64,000 bases of DNA from Rhizocola hellebori. GTDB lineage: Bacteria; Actinomycetota; Actinomycetes; Mycobacteriales; Micromonosporaceae. The position numbers and the translations under genes were made by a program. The stretch spans positions 62,001 through 126,000 of the forward strand of contig NZ_BONY01000013.1 in assembly GCF_016862955.1 (NCBI RefSeq). Reading direction: 5' to 3'. The notes beneath the pieces were generated by a model. The model made no database searches. It was not told the origin of the DNA and was given only the letters and a program-made list of their open reading frames with translations. Shown here piece by piece: positions 1 to 7,463 of the stretch (positions within the stretch are counted from its first letter, which is position 1; every line of letters begins with the position of its first letter).

Positions 1-335
1 ACCTGGACGCGGGGACGGCCCTGGAGAGCGGCAGCCTCGACGACGGCGTCGAGCAGCTGCCTGCCGATTCCGGTGCCCCACCGATCGGGGTCGACAAACA
101 GCATGGACAGATGGCACAGGTCGGCCGCTTCCCAGCCCGGCTCCGCCAGCGCCATCGCGACGACAGCATTCTCCTTGCGCGCCACCATAATTAGCGCCTC
201 GGGATCGGCCAGCTTCTCCCTCACTCGGGCTATGCGGGGCTCGGTCGGCGTTTTGCCCCGAGCCGTATTCGCGCGTTGCCAAACCCGCAGGGCCGCTTCG
301 ATTTCCACACCACTCGCCCGCGCCACTTCAGTCAC
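1..335 (-). CDS. GNAT family N-acetyltransferase (partial, C-terminus beyond window)
   Basis: The minus strand reads as a GCN5-related acetyltransferase that runs off the left edge, giving about 111 codons of its N-terminal part. The visible protein has an N-terminal helix region, a beta-hairpin with MVARKENAVVAMALAEP, and then LSMLFVDPDRWGTGIGRQLL, which is the acetyl-CoA binding motif A (the R/Q-x-x-G-x-G/A loop) of this superfamily. The GTG at 335 is chosen because the nearby ATG codons at 343-346 run into a stop after three codons. The substrate cannot be told from the sequence. It is divergent from the small gene at 388. Confidence 0.75.
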   Translation of the reverse strand, partial: MTEVARASGVEIEAALRVWQRANTARGKTPTEPRIARVREKLADPEALIMVARKENAVVAMALAEPGWEAADLCHLSMLFVDPDRWGTGIGRQLLDAVVEAAALQGRPRVQ

Positions 336-387
336 GGGCTCATCATGACCGAGTTTCGGATCGGCCGCAGGCGGGTAGGCACGGGAC

Positions 388-660
388 ATGAAGACCACCT
401 GGAAGCCACATGAGGAGCATGGCGAGCTCTCCACCAAGGAGCGCAACGATCTGCCCGACAGCGTGTTCGCCTTCCCGGACAAGCGCAAGGAGCCGCTCAC
501 CGACGCCGACCACGTGCGCAACGCGCTGGCCCGCTTCGATCAGGTGGAAGACGTGACCGACAAGGAACGCGATCTGGCTTTTCAGAACATTCTCGTGGCG
601 GCCGAACACTACGATGTGGACGTTTCCGAGTCGTCCTGGCAGGAGCTTGGCAAGCCCTGA
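388..660 (+). CDS. Small conserved acidic protein (DUF6582-like)
   Basis: A 90-residue soluble, charged protein with no signal peptide or membrane segment. The stretch from about residue 36 (EPLTDADHVRNALARFDQV) through VTDKERDLAFQNIL to the end matches my memory of a small actinobacterial family of unknown function, DUF6582. That C-terminal part looks like a helical bundle, with helices at 40-50, 57-72 and 80-90. No enzymatic motif is visible, and I do not assign a function. It stands alone, between a divergent acetyltransferase gene and the GTG start of the septum-formation-like gene 45 bases downstream. Confidence 0.7.
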   Translation: MKTTWKPHEEHGELSTKERNDLPDSVFAFPDKRKEPLTDADHVRNALARFDQVEDVTDKERDLAFQNILVAAEHYDVDVSESSWQELGKP

Positions 661-691
661 TCAGGGGACTGACATAGGCGGGAGTCGCTGT

Positions 692-697
692 TAGGCT
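692..697 (+). promoter_or_regulatory. -10-like element before the DUF4190/septum protein
   Basis: TAGGCT fits the actinobacterial -10 pattern TAnnnT and lies 8 bases before the GTG at 706, so the transcript may be leaderless or nearly so. No convincing -35 is visible. This is inference from spacing only. Confidence 0.35.
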
Positions 698-705
698 TCC
701 CGGCC

Positions 706-1521
706 GTGACCACTGAACCTCCCGAATATCCGGGGAATCGGGAACCTTATCGGCCCTATCACGACCCGCCGATAACACCAGGTTCGCCGCTTCCAGGTCC
801 GGCTTACGCGTCCTATAACCAGCCGGGTTACGACGACCCGGTGCCCGGGCCGGCGCCCTATGTGCCGGCGCCGCATGCCCAGCCCTATACCCAGCTGCTC
901 TCGCCCCAGGCGGTGCCCTCGGCGGGCGTCAACGGCTTCGCGGTGGCTTCGTTCATTCTCAGCTTCTGCGTCGGCGGGCTCCTCCTGCTGTCCATCATTT
1001 TCGGCTTGGTCGGCCTGCGCCAGATCGAGCGAAATGGCCAGAGCGGCAGGGGCTATGCGATAGCGGGGTTGCTCATCAGCGTGCTCTGGATCCTCGCTAT
1101 CGCCGGTGCCGTGTTCTACACCGAATATCAGGAAGCCAAGCGCGATCTGACCGGCAATGTCACCGCCGAAGGAAACGTGGCGATCACCGACCTCAAGGCC
1201 GGTGACTGCATCAAGTCGTTGCAGCTGCCGGATGTCCTGTTCACCGTGACCGCGGTGCCCTGCAACCAGGCGCACGAAGGCGAGGTGGCGGGCGAGTTCA
1301 TCATCGGCGGCACGATCTACCCCGGTGAGGAGGGCGTCACGGCGCAGGCTGCGGAGAAATGCGAGCCGATTGTCAGGGAGTACACCTCCCCGGCCACCCT
1401 CGCCAAGGTGAGCGACATCTACTTCCTTGGTCCTCGGGAGACCGACTGGAACAAGGGCCGCAAAACCGTCACCTGTGTAGCGATGACCGCTGCGACCCAA
1501 ATCGGCTCGGTCAAGGGTTGA
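706..1521 (+). CDS. DUF4190 / septum formation family membrane protein
   Basis: A 271-residue protein starting at GTG. Residues 1-70 are a Pro/Tyr/Gly-rich cytoplasmic segment (repeated PxYxP-like units). Two hydrophobic helices follow at about 75-95 and 115-135 (FAVASFILSFCVGGLLLLSI and YAIAGLLISVLWILAIAGAV), separated by a short polar loop with GLRQIERNGQSG. This is the DUF4190 arrangement. The external C-terminus from about 150 carries the DLKAGDCIKSL...VPCNQAHEGEVAGEF pattern of the septum-formation domain, with cysteines likely to form a disulfide. The family is common in actinobacteria and poorly characterised; a role at the envelope or septum is a family-level inference. It is followed 7 bases later by the MazG-like gene. 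Confidence 0.75.
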   Translation: MTTEPPEYPGNREPYRPYHDPPITPGSPLPGPAYASYNQPGYDDPVPGPAPYVPAPHAQPYTQLLSPQAVPSAGVNGFAVASFILSFCVGGLLLLSIIFGLVGLRQIERNGQSGRGYAIAGLLISVLWILAIAGAVFYTEYQEAKRDLTGNVTAEGNVAITDLKAGDCIKSLQLPDVLFTVTAVPCNQAHEGEVAGEFIIGGTIYPGEEGVTAQAAEKCEPIVREYTSPATLAKVSDIYFLGPRETDWNKGRKTVTCVAMTAATQIGSVKG

Positions 1522-1528
1522 CCAGAGC

Positions 1529-1837
1529 ATGGAAATGGTGACCCAGGCGGTCAAGACCGCGGCGCGGTGGCTCGACTCCCATCACGGCAACGATCGCCAG
1601 CAACAGACCCTGCGCATCCTCAAGGTCACCGAGGAGGCGGGAGAGGTTGCTCAGGCATGGATCGGTTTCATCGGGCAGAACCCGCGAAAGGGCATCACCC
1701 ACACCGACCGTGAGGTGGCCGACGAGCTTGCCGACGTGGCACTGACCGCTTTGGTGGCGATTGAGAGCCTCGGCTTCGATGCCCAGGAAGTGCTCAGCGC
1801 ATGTGCAACCAAGGTGCTCATGCGACTTGACCTGTAG
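1529..1837 (+). CDS. MazG-like nucleotide pyrophosphohydrolase family protein
   Basis: A 102-residue all-helical protein. The MazG metal-binding signature is visible: an EExxE-type helix (TEEAGEVAQAWIG, about residues 35-48) and a second acidic helix ExxxD (REVADELADVALTAL, about 62-77). Single-domain MazG proteins hydrolyse nucleoside triphosphates to monophosphate and pyrophosphate, often house-cleaning non-canonical dNTPs; which nucleotide is used here cannot be seen. Length is normal for the short MazG-like family. A second ATG lies two codons in (1535). The gene is 7 bases after the upstream membrane protein gene, so the two may be co-transcribed. Confidence 0.85.
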   Translation: MEMVTQAVKTAARWLDSHHGNDRQQQTLRILKVTEEAGEVAQAWIGFIGQNPRKGITHTDREVADELADVALTALVAIESLGFDAQEVLSACATKVLMRLDL

Positions 1838-1934
1838 ATTGCTGCGCGATCGCTGGGAATATTGGGGTCAAGCTGGGAAAACTATCAGGTTCATTTGACG
1901 GTAATCCGAGATTCGGCGAGTAATCGTCATAGGC

Positions 1935-2372
1935 ATGGTGAATCGGATGTCAAAGAAGACCCTGCTGATCCTCGGTACCTCCGGCGTATTGGCGCTTGGA
2001 ATCGCGGCTCCCACCGTGGCCTGGGCCGAGAGTCGGAACAACCAGTCCATCTCCCACCCTGGCGGCGAGGAACGCCAGCAAAAACTGGCCGAGGCGCTAG
2101 CCAAAGAGCTCGGTTTGGAACCGAGCAAGGTGTCTGACGCCTTGACCAAGGTACGTGAGCAGATGCGCACCGAGGCCGAGGCCAAGAGGGGCGAGGGCCA
2201 GACACGGCCGGACACCCGAGCCAACCACCTGGACCAGCTCAAGACCCGGATGGCCGAAGCGGTGAAGGCCGGCAAGCTCACCCAGGCCGAAGCGGACGCG
2301 ATCATCAAGGCGGCCGAGGGCGGCCTGCTCAACGGCGGCGGCCACGGCAGGCCGGGGCAGGCACCCAAATAG
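1935..2372 (+). CDS. Secreted helical protein, YckD/DUF2680-like
   Basis: A 145-residue protein with an N-terminal signal peptide: MSKK, hydrophobic core LLILGTSGVLALGIAAPTV and a cleavage site near AWA-E at about residue 32. The mature part is two amphipathic helix units of the kind LAEALAKELGLEPSKVSDAL and LKTRMAEAVKAGKLTQAEAD, and it ends in a Gly-rich tail. The pattern resembles the YckD/DUF2680 group of exported Gram-positive proteins of unknown function. The start could be ATG 1935 or ATG 1947. A strong intrinsic terminator follows directly, so the gene is its own unit. I do not assign a biochemical role. Confidence 0.7.
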   Translation: MVNRMSKKTLLILGTSGVLALGIAAPTVAWAESRNNQSISHPGGEERQQKLAEALAKELGLEPSKVSDALTKVREQMRTEAEAKRGEGQTRPDTRANHLDQLKTRMAEAVKAGKLTQAEADAIIKAAEGGLLNGGGHGRPGQAPK

Positions 2373-2393
2373 TCCACCCATCCCCCCGAGGAG

Positions 2394-2426
2394 AACGGAG
2401 CCCGGCCCCGCGCCGGGCTCCGTTTT
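2394..2426 (+). terminator. Intrinsic terminator after the YckD-like gene
   Basis: A perfect 13-bp stem (AACGGAGCCCGGC at 2394-2406 paired with 2412-2424), a 5-base loop and a TTTT run. It ends transcription of the secreted helical protein gene before the sigma factor gene. Confidence 0.9.
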
Positions 2427-2487
2427 AAATTGGGTTCCCCCCTAAGCTCGGGTCCCTGGCGTCATGAACGTTAGGGAGGTTGATGGA

Positions 2488-3015
2488 GTGGCAGCCGGGC
2501 AGGCGCGTGCCGCGTTCGAGGAATTCGTCGCGGCGCGGTGGGCTGCCCTGGGCCGGACAGCCTTCCTGCTGACCGGGAACATGCAAGACGCGGAGGATCT
2601 GGTGCAGACCGCATTGGCGCGGGCGGCAACGAGGTGGGAACGGATCTCCGACCACGAGGCCTACGTACGCCGTGTCATCTACACCCAGGCCGTGTCGCAC
2701 TGGCGCTGGCGCCGCAGCAGACCGCCCGAGGTGCTGACCGATCAGCTGCCCCACGTCGCCACCGAGCAGCCCGACCGGGAAACGCGCATCGTTCTCGATC
2801 AGGCGCTCGGCCGCTTGACCCCCAAGCAGCGCGCGGTTCTGGTGCTTCGGTTCTACGAGGACAGGACCGAGTCGCAGACTGCCCAGCTGCTCGAGTGTTC
2901 GGTGGGCACGGTGAAGAGCCAGACCCGCCACGCGCTGATGCGGCTCAAGGCCCTCAACCCCCAGCTGGCCCAGCTCGTGGACGGCGGCACCCTGCAGGAG
3001 GTGAGGGAGCGATGA
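2488..3015 (+). CDS. ECF RNA polymerase sigma factor (SigE-like family)
   Basis: A sigma-70 family factor of 175 residues from GTG 2488 (183 from ATG 2464). I prefer the GTG because GGGAGG lies 8 bases before it; the ATG has no ribosome site. Region 2 is FEEFVAARW...AFLLTGNMQDAEDLVQTAL (residues 5-45), with the helix that contacts the -10. Region 4 is LDQALGRLTPKQRAVLVLRFYEDRTESQTAQLLECSVGTVKSQ (about 110-155) with its helix-turn-helix. A TAAGCT -10-like hexamer sits at about 2442-2447. The stop overlaps the ATG of the next gene by 4 bases, so the pair is translationally coupled, as is usual for an ECF factor and its partner. Confidence 0.88.
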   Translation: MAAGQARAAFEEFVAARWAALGRTAFLLTGNMQDAEDLVQTALARAATRWERISDHEAYVRRVIYTQAVSHWRWRRSRPPEVLTDQLPHVATEQPDRETRIVLDQALGRLTPKQRAVLVLRFYEDRTESQTAQLLECSVGTVKSQTRHALMRLKALNPQLAQLVDGGTLQEVRER

Positions 3016-4232
3016 CGCGGCTTCGCGACGCCTTGCGCGATGTGGCTGACAGCTATCCCGCGCTTCGCCCGCCGCCGCCCGGGATGTTCGATCGCGCGCG
3101 CAAGGCCCGCAACCGCCGCCGCGTCGCGGCCGGTGCGGCCGCTGTCTTTGCCTTGCTGGCCATCGGTTTCACCATCCGGCTGCTGCCGCCGGCACCCCTC
3201 GTCACGGCCGGCTCGGCGAACGTTCCGTCCTATTTCATCGAGCCTCCAAAGTGGACTGCCGATCTCCGGGACGCGCCGATCGAGCGCGCCACGATGGCCT
3301 TCGTCATGGAAAGCGATCTGGAGACGCTGGTCATCGTGGGGCCCGATTCGGCCTACCGGACCTATCCCATCCCGGCCCGCGGCCCGTCGCCGTGGACGGC
3401 TTCGTTCCAGCTTTCGCCGGACGGGCGCAGTCTGCTGGTGGCCAAGAAGTCCACCGCCGAGCTGCTCGATCTGGCCTCGGGCCGGGTGCGCACCCTTTCC
3501 GCCGGGGTGCCGCTGGCCTGGTCCCGCGACGGATCCCAGGCCATCATGGCGAGCTTGGACAACGGCGAGCTGAGGGTGGTCCGGATGCCGAGCGGCCAGG
3601 TGGCTTGGCGGATCCCGGTGCAGTCGTCCGAGCCGCTGGTCGCCGCGGCCTTCTCCCCGGACGGCACCCAGGTGGCCGTCCAGCAGGGCGATACGTTGAG
3701 CGTGCGAACGCCGACCGGCGTGCTGTGGAGCACGACCGTGGGTTCGCGGCTGTATCTGGCCGGTCCGCTGTGCTGGACAGAGGACGGCAGCAAGATCGCA
3801 CTGGCGAAACTCAGCAGCACCACCATCTTCGACCTGCTCAACGCGAGCAACGGGCGCTCCGCCGGACAGATACTCAGCAGAGGCGGACTCAACTATGTCG
3901 GGGAGCAGGGCCGAACCGATGGCCTGCCCGCGGTGGTGGGCTGGCGAGGCGGCTACCCGATCGCCAACATCGGCAACCGCGCGCTGTTCCATCTCAACAT
4001 CTCGTACAACGTGGTGATGACCGCCGCCGTTGGCACCAGCGAGCTCCAGCTCGCCTCGGACGGAACCGATTGGGCGCCAACCGATCCCAGCCCACCCGAG
4101 CCGGGCCCGGCGCTGCAGCGCTACCGTCCGCTGGTCTCACTCGCGGCCCTCGGCCTGCTCGTCATGTTCGGATTGGTTGCTGGGGTGCTGCGGCTTGTTC
4201 GCCCACTGCGGCGGTTGCGGGCTCGGGCTTGA
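3012..4232 (+). CDS. Membrane protein with beta-propeller-like domain, putative sigma partner
   Basis: The ATG at 3012 overlaps the sigma stop, giving 406 residues. Residues 1-40 are cytoplasmic and contain YPALRPPPPGMFDRARKARNRRR. A membrane helix follows at about 41-62 (VAAGAAAVFALLAIGFTIRLL). A large external region holds several WD/TolB-like blade repeats (FQLSPDGRSLLVAK, PLAWSRDGSQAIMAS, AAFSPDGTQVAVQQG). A second membrane helix lies near the C-terminus (VSLAALGLLVMFGLVAGVL). The position after an ECF sigma gene suggests an anti-sigma or sensor role; no zinc-binding anti-sigma motif is visible, so that is inference. Its last 71 bases overlap the convergent MFS gene. Confidence 0.75.
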   Translation: MTRLRDALRDVADSYPALRPPPPGMFDRARKARNRRRVAAGAAAVFALLAIGFTIRLLPPAPLVTAGSANVPSYFIEPPKWTADLRDAPIERATMAFVMESDLETLVIVGPDSAYRTYPIPARGPSPWTASFQLSPDGRSLLVAKKSTAELLDLASGRVRTLSAGVPLAWSRDGSQAIMASLDNGELRVVRMPSGQVAWRIPVQSSEPLVAAAFSPDGTQVAVQQGDTLSVRTPTGVLWSTTVGSRLYLAGPLCWTEDGSKIALAKLSSTTIFDLLNASNGRSAGQILSRGGLNYVGEQGRTDGLPAVVGWRGGYPIANIGNRALFHLNISYNVVMTAAVGTSELQLASDGTDWAPTDPSPPEPGPALQRYRPLVSLAALGLLVMFGLVAGVLRLVRPLRRLRARA

Positions 4233-5403
4233 TGTCGATCTGACGCCAGATCGGGTGGGTGAAGGGCACCAGCGTCACCACCAGATAACCGATGCCCAGC
4301 ACCACGAAGGCGACGGCGAGATCGATGCCGCCGAGCCAGCCGCCGATCAGCGCGCCCACCGGAATCCCGCCCCAGGCGACGGCCGTGCCCAGCCCCTGGA
4401 CGCGGGCCAGCATATGCTCGGGCACCCGCTCGAACATGACCGCGCCGATAATCGGGTTCACCGAGGCCATGCCCAGACCCGCGATGAACGAGACCAGGTA
4501 GAGCGGCCACGCCTCATCAGTGAAGGCGGGCACGAGAAATCGCGGGGCCCCTCCGATCACGAAGCCGACGGCGTAGGTGGCGAACCTCGGCACGCGCGGC
4601 GCCACCACGGTGAAGACGACGTTGCCGAGCACCGCCCCCACCGCGAAGCTCGCCGACACCAGCCCCAGCGCCACCGGCGAGCCGATAACCTCCTTGGCCC
4701 ACAACGGAATCAGGACCGAGCCGTAGGCGGAGTCGAAAAGGTTGGTGCAGAAGAAGATGACCAGGAGCCCAGCCACCAGCCTGTCCTGGCGCAGGTAGGA
4801 AAACCCGCCGCGCAGGGCTTTCAGATAGGGCTCGGCCGAACCGGTCGAGGCGATCGCCGGCACGGCAATGGCGATGGCGGCGGCGCCGAACCCGAAGGTG
4901 CCGGCATCGATGATGAGCACGGTCTGGGCATCGAACGCGGCGATGAGCAACCCGGCCAGCGGCGCCCCGAGCAGGGTGGTGAGCCGCAACAGCCCGTCAT
5001 TGATGGAGGTGGCCCGGGTGACATCCACCCCCGAGGTCATCACCGACTGGCGGAAGATCACGCGTTTGGAGGTGTCGCCGAGCCCGCGCAGCCCACCGGC
5101 CACCGCGACCAGGCCCACGAGCAACGAGAAATTCAGCCCCAGAAAGGGAATGGCGAGCACGGCCGCGGCGCTTGCGGCGTCGGCGACGATGCTGACCCGC
5201 CGATAGCCGAGCCGGTCGAGCAGCGGCCCGCCCAGCCCGCAGGCCAGCACGTAAGGCAGCGTCTCGGCCGCCGCGACCACCCCCATCTTGGCCACGGAAC
5301 CGGTGCTGACCAGCACGAACCAGGGCAGGGCCACCGCGCTCATCCGGGTGCCGGTCACCGAGACGACGTTGGCGACCAGAACCCCGACCATGCCCCGTTT
5401 CAC
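4162..5403 (-). CDS. MFS family efflux transporter
   Basis: A 413-residue, roughly 12-helix major facilitator. It begins VKRGMVGVLVANVVSVTGTRMSAVALPWF and has the MFS motif-A-like loop GGPLLDRLGYRRVSIV after helix 2. Its second half carries the equivalent motif near VFTVVAPRVPRFATYAVG. It resembles MFS_3/enterobactin-exporter-like permeases (TetA and drug exporters of actinobacteria). The GTG start at 5403 overlaps the stop of the ArsR regulator by 4 bases (GTGA), so the two form an operon and the regulator probably controls the transporter. The 3' end overlaps the convergent propeller gene by 71 bases. Substrate unknown. Confidence 0.88.
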   Translation of the reverse strand: MKRGMVGVLVANVVSVTGTRMSAVALPWFVLVSTGSVAKMGVVAAAETLPYVLACGLGGPLLDRLGYRRVSIVADAASAAAVLAIPFLGLNFSLLVGLVAVAGGLRGLGDTSKRVIFRQSVMTSGVDVTRATSINDGLLRLTTLLGAPLAGLLIAAFDAQTVLIIDAGTFGFGAAAIAIAVPAIASTGSAEPYLKALRGGFSYLRQDRLVAGLLVIFFCTNLFDSAYGSVLIPLWAKEVIGSPVALGLVSASFAVGAVLGNVVFTVVAPRVPRFATYAVGFVIGGAPRFLVPAFTDEAWPLYLVSFIAGLGMASVNPIIGAVMFERVPEHMLARVQGLGTAVAWGGIPVGALIGGWLGGIDLAVAFVVLGIGYLVVTLVPFTHPIWRQIDIKPEPATAAVGEQAAAPQQPIRT

Positions 5404-5960
5404 GCCTGCTCCCGGACGAACGGAAGCAGCTGCACCTGAAGGAAAACCCGCTGCGCCCCCGATGGGCCCGGGGCGTCGTCTGTGCGATAGCGCTGCGCGA
5501 GCGCAAAGATCTCGTCGTGCAGTTCGCGGCACTCCTGCGGGGTGAGCCGCAGCCGCCAGTCGCTGTTGGTGGCGGCGTGCGCCCACTCCTTGGGCATCGC
5601 GGCCGCTTCGGAGATCCAGCTGTCGACCCGATCGCTGTATTGGGCCGCCACCGCTCTCAGGTAGGCCTCGGCATCGGCCGGGTCGAAGCCCTCGAACGGG
5701 CCGCCGAAGATGGTGGTGTCGCTGGCCGCCCGCCACCATCGCTCGCGCCGCACCCCCTTGCCGGCCAGCTCCTCGACGAAGCCGTGCGCGGCCAGCTGCC
5801 GCAGGTGATAGCTGGTCGCTCCGCTCGACTGATCCAGCCGCTGCGCCAGCAGGGTGGCCGTGGCCGGGCCCTGCTCACGCAACATGCCGAGCATGCGCAC
5901 GCGCAGCGGATGGGCAAGGCCACGAAGCGAAACGGGGGTGAGCTTCACGAGTGCCAGCAT
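5400..5960 (-). CDS. ArsR/HTH_20-type winged-helix regulator
   Basis: A 186-residue regulator. The winged helix is at about 8-75: LRGLAHPLRVRMLGMLREQ, the recognition helix region SSGATSYHLRQLAAHGFV, and the wing EELAGKGVRRERWWRA. The helical remainder probably dimerises. No metal-binding cysteines of the classical ArsR sensors are visible, so it is more likely a drug- or metabolite-responsive repressor of the co-transcribed MFS gene. An in-frame ATG at 6023 would add 21 residues, but those codons cover a perfect palindromic operator and overlap the divergent gene. ATG 5960 fits the family start and leaves the operator just upstream. Confidence 0.88.
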   Translation of the reverse strand: MLALVKLTPVSLRGLAHPLRVRMLGMLREQGPATATLLAQRLDQSSGATSYHLRQLAAHGFVEELAGKGVRRERWWRAASDTTIFGGPFEGFDPADAEAYLRAVAAQYSDRVDSWISEAAAMPKEWAHAATNSDWRLRLTPQECRELHDEIFALAQRYRTDDAPGPSGAQRVFLQVQLLPFVREQA

Positions 5961-5963
5961 TCC

Positions 5964-5985
5964 ATTGCAAAGACTTCTTTGCAAT
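5964..5985. promoter_or_regulatory. Palindromic operator of the ArsR-MFS operon
   Basis: A perfect inverted repeat: ATTGCAAAGA (5964-5973), 2-base spacer CT, TCTTTGCAAT (5976-5985). It lies 3 bases before the regulator ATG and 27 bases before the divergent acetyltransferase ATG, so bound protein could shut both promoters. TTGCAAAGA-type palindromes are familiar upstream of HTH_20 regulator/MFS pairs; autoregulation is inferred. Confidence 0.75.
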
Positions 5986-5999
5986 TGATTCGGGTCCGC

Positions 6000-6005
6000 T
6001 AGACT
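6000..6005 (+). promoter_or_regulatory. -10 element of a leaderless promoter
   Basis: TAGACT ends 7 bases before the ATG at 6013 and no ribosome binding site is present, which is the geometry of a leaderless transcript. The ArsR operator lies just upstream, where the -35 region would be. Confidence 0.5.
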
Positions 6006-6012
6006 GTCGCGA

Positions 6013-6279
6013 ATGGACGTCACGGTGACCGACTTGCCCGATCAGTGCCGCTATGAGGCGACTTCAGCCGATGGCGTGGTTGGCGTGTTGGAGTACAGGC
6101 GACAGGATGGTGTGATCTTTTTGAACCACGCCGAAACCGCGCTCGCCCATCGCGGCAAGGGCGTGGCGGGCCAACTGGTCCTCAAAGCGATGCAAGACGC
6201 GAGTGAACAGGGCGTGAAGGTGGTTCCAGTCTGCCCTTACGTGCGTGACTGGGTTAGCCAGCACCCCGAATGGGGGTAA
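6013..6279 (+). CDS. Small GNAT-fold N-acetyltransferase (Acetyltransf_CG type)
   Basis: An 88-residue protein of the minimal GNAT family represented by human GATD1-like/YidJ proteins (PF14542). The motif VIFLNHAETALAHRGKGVAGQLVLKAM gives the acetyl-CoA loop (HRGKGVAGQ), and VVPVCPYVRDWVSQHPEW is the conserved C-terminal CxYVxxWxxxHPE signature. The protein is full length for this family. It is divergent from the ArsR-MFS operon, shares its operator region and appears leaderless. Substrate unknown. Confidence 0.88.
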   Translation: MDVTVTDLPDQCRYEATSADGVVGVLEYRRQDGVIFLNHAETALAHRGKGVAGQLVLKAMQDASEQGVKVVPVCPYVRDWVSQHPEWG

Positions 6280-6288
6280 GAACACGCC

Positions 6289-6462
6289 ATGTACGCACGC
6301 ATCGCCGCCGTCCTGTTTGGACTTGCCCTGTTGTTCCTGCTTATCAACTACAGTGCTGGCAACGTGATCAATGCCACCACCCTCACCACCGCGGGTCTGC
6401 TCTTCGTCGCCCTCCATCTCGGCGGCGTCGGCTTCCGGCCCCGGCGGCGATATCGGAGATGA
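6289..6462 (+). CDS. Small hydrophobic membrane protein
   Basis: A 57-residue frame beginning MYARIAAVLFGLALLFLL, with one strong membrane helix at about 5-20, a second weaker hydrophobic stretch at about 30-48 (TLTTAGLLFVALHLGGVGF), and an Arg-rich end (RPRRRYRR). It sits 9 bases after the acetyltransferase and 5 bases before the BrkB gene, in the same direction, with GC-rich third positions. That placement supports a real small gene. Function unknown. Confidence 0.6.
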   Translation: MYARIAAVLFGLALLFLLINYSAGNVINATTLTTAGLLFVALHLGGVGFRPRRRYRR

Positions 6463-6467
6463 GATAG

Positions 6468-7463
6468 ATGGCCCGCACCGGTCAGCGCGGTCGTGAGCAC
6501 CGCGAAGAGCTGATTGTCCTGCTGAGCAACGGCCCCGAGAAGCTGAGCACGGGCGCCTGGCTGCGTGCCACCTGGCGCACGGTCGTCGAGTTCATCGAAG
6601 ACGATCTTCCTGACCGGGCGGCCTCGCTGACCTATTACGGGATGCTCTCCATCTTCCCGGGCCTGCTCGTGCTGCTCGCGGTGGTGAGCCTGATCGGCGG
6701 GCCGACCGGGCGCAACGTCGTCAACGGCATGCGCAGCTTGGCCATCGGGCCCACCGCCCAGGTGCTCAACGACAGCATCGAGAGCCTGCAGCAGGACCAG
6801 CGGGCGGCCGGGATATTCGCGGTCGTCGCTTTCCTGATCGCCTTCTGGTCCGCGACCGGCTATGTGGGCGCGTTCCGGCGCGCCGTCAACGCCATCTATG
6901 ACGTGCCCGAGGGCCGTCCATTGTGGAAGACCGTGCCGGTTCAGCTCTTCGTCACGCTGATCACCGGTATCTTCCTGGCGCTCAGCGCGCTCACCGTCTT
7001 CATCAGCGGGCGCATCGCCGAAAGGGCCGGGCACGCCATCGGCCTGGAGCCCGACACGGTGCGCATCTACGAGATCATCAAGTGGCCGTCCCTGGTCGTG
7101 ATCTTCGCGCTGGTCATCGCGCTGCTCTACTGGGTGGCGCCGAACGCGCGGCACGGGTTCCGCTGGATCAGCCCGGGCACGGTGCTGGCCACCTTCGTGT
7201 GGATGGCGGTGTCGGCCGGGTTCGCCTTCTACGCGGCGAATTTCGGCTCCTACAACCGCACCTACGGCACGCTGGGCGGCGTTGTCGTCTTCCTGGTGTG
7301 GATGTGGCTGACCAACGTGGCCGTGCTGCTGGGCGCGGAGTTCGACGCGGAGCTGGCGCGCGCCCGGGCCATCGCCGCCGGGCTGCCCCCGCACGCCGAG
7401 CCCTACCTGCCCATGCGCGAAGTGCCCGACCAGGAACCCGCTATCCCGGTAGGGGATCAGTGA
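6468..7463 (+). CDS. YihY/BrkB family inner-membrane protein
   Basis: A 331-residue protein of the YihY/BrkB (formerly RNase BN) family. It has an amphipathic N-terminus (residues 1-45) ending VVEFIEDDLPDRAASLTYYGMLSIFPGLLVLL, which is the family hallmark, then about six membrane helices. Later conserved stretches are FLIAFWSATGYVGAFRRAVNAIYDVPEGRPLW and GGVVVFLVWMWLTNVAVLLGAEFDAEL. The real role of the family is unsettled; transport or envelope functions have been suggested. GGAGATGAGATAG before the ATG supplies the ribosome site. Its last 23 bases overlap the convergent exonuclease gene. Confidence 0.92.
   Translation: MARTGQRGREHREELIVLLSNGPEKLSTGAWLRATWRTVVEFIEDDLPDRAASLTYYGMLSIFPGLLVLLAVVSLIGGPTGRNVVNGMRSLAIGPTAQVLNDSIESLQQDQRAAGIFAVVAFLIAFWSATGYVGAFRRAVNAIYDVPEGRPLWKTVPVQLFVTLITGIFLALSALTVFISGRIAERAGHAIGLEPDTVRIYEIIKWPSLVVIFALVIALLYWVAPNARHGFRWISPGTVLATFVWMAVSAGFAFYAANFGSYNRTYGTLGGVVVFLVWMWLTNVAVLLGAEFDAELARARAIAAGLPPHAEPYLPMREVPDQEPAIPVGDQ

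Noticed and set aside
5961-6023. Upstream start giving a longer ArsR regulator
   Set aside because: The extra 21 codons cover the palindromic operator and overlap the divergent gene; the family begins at the later ATG.
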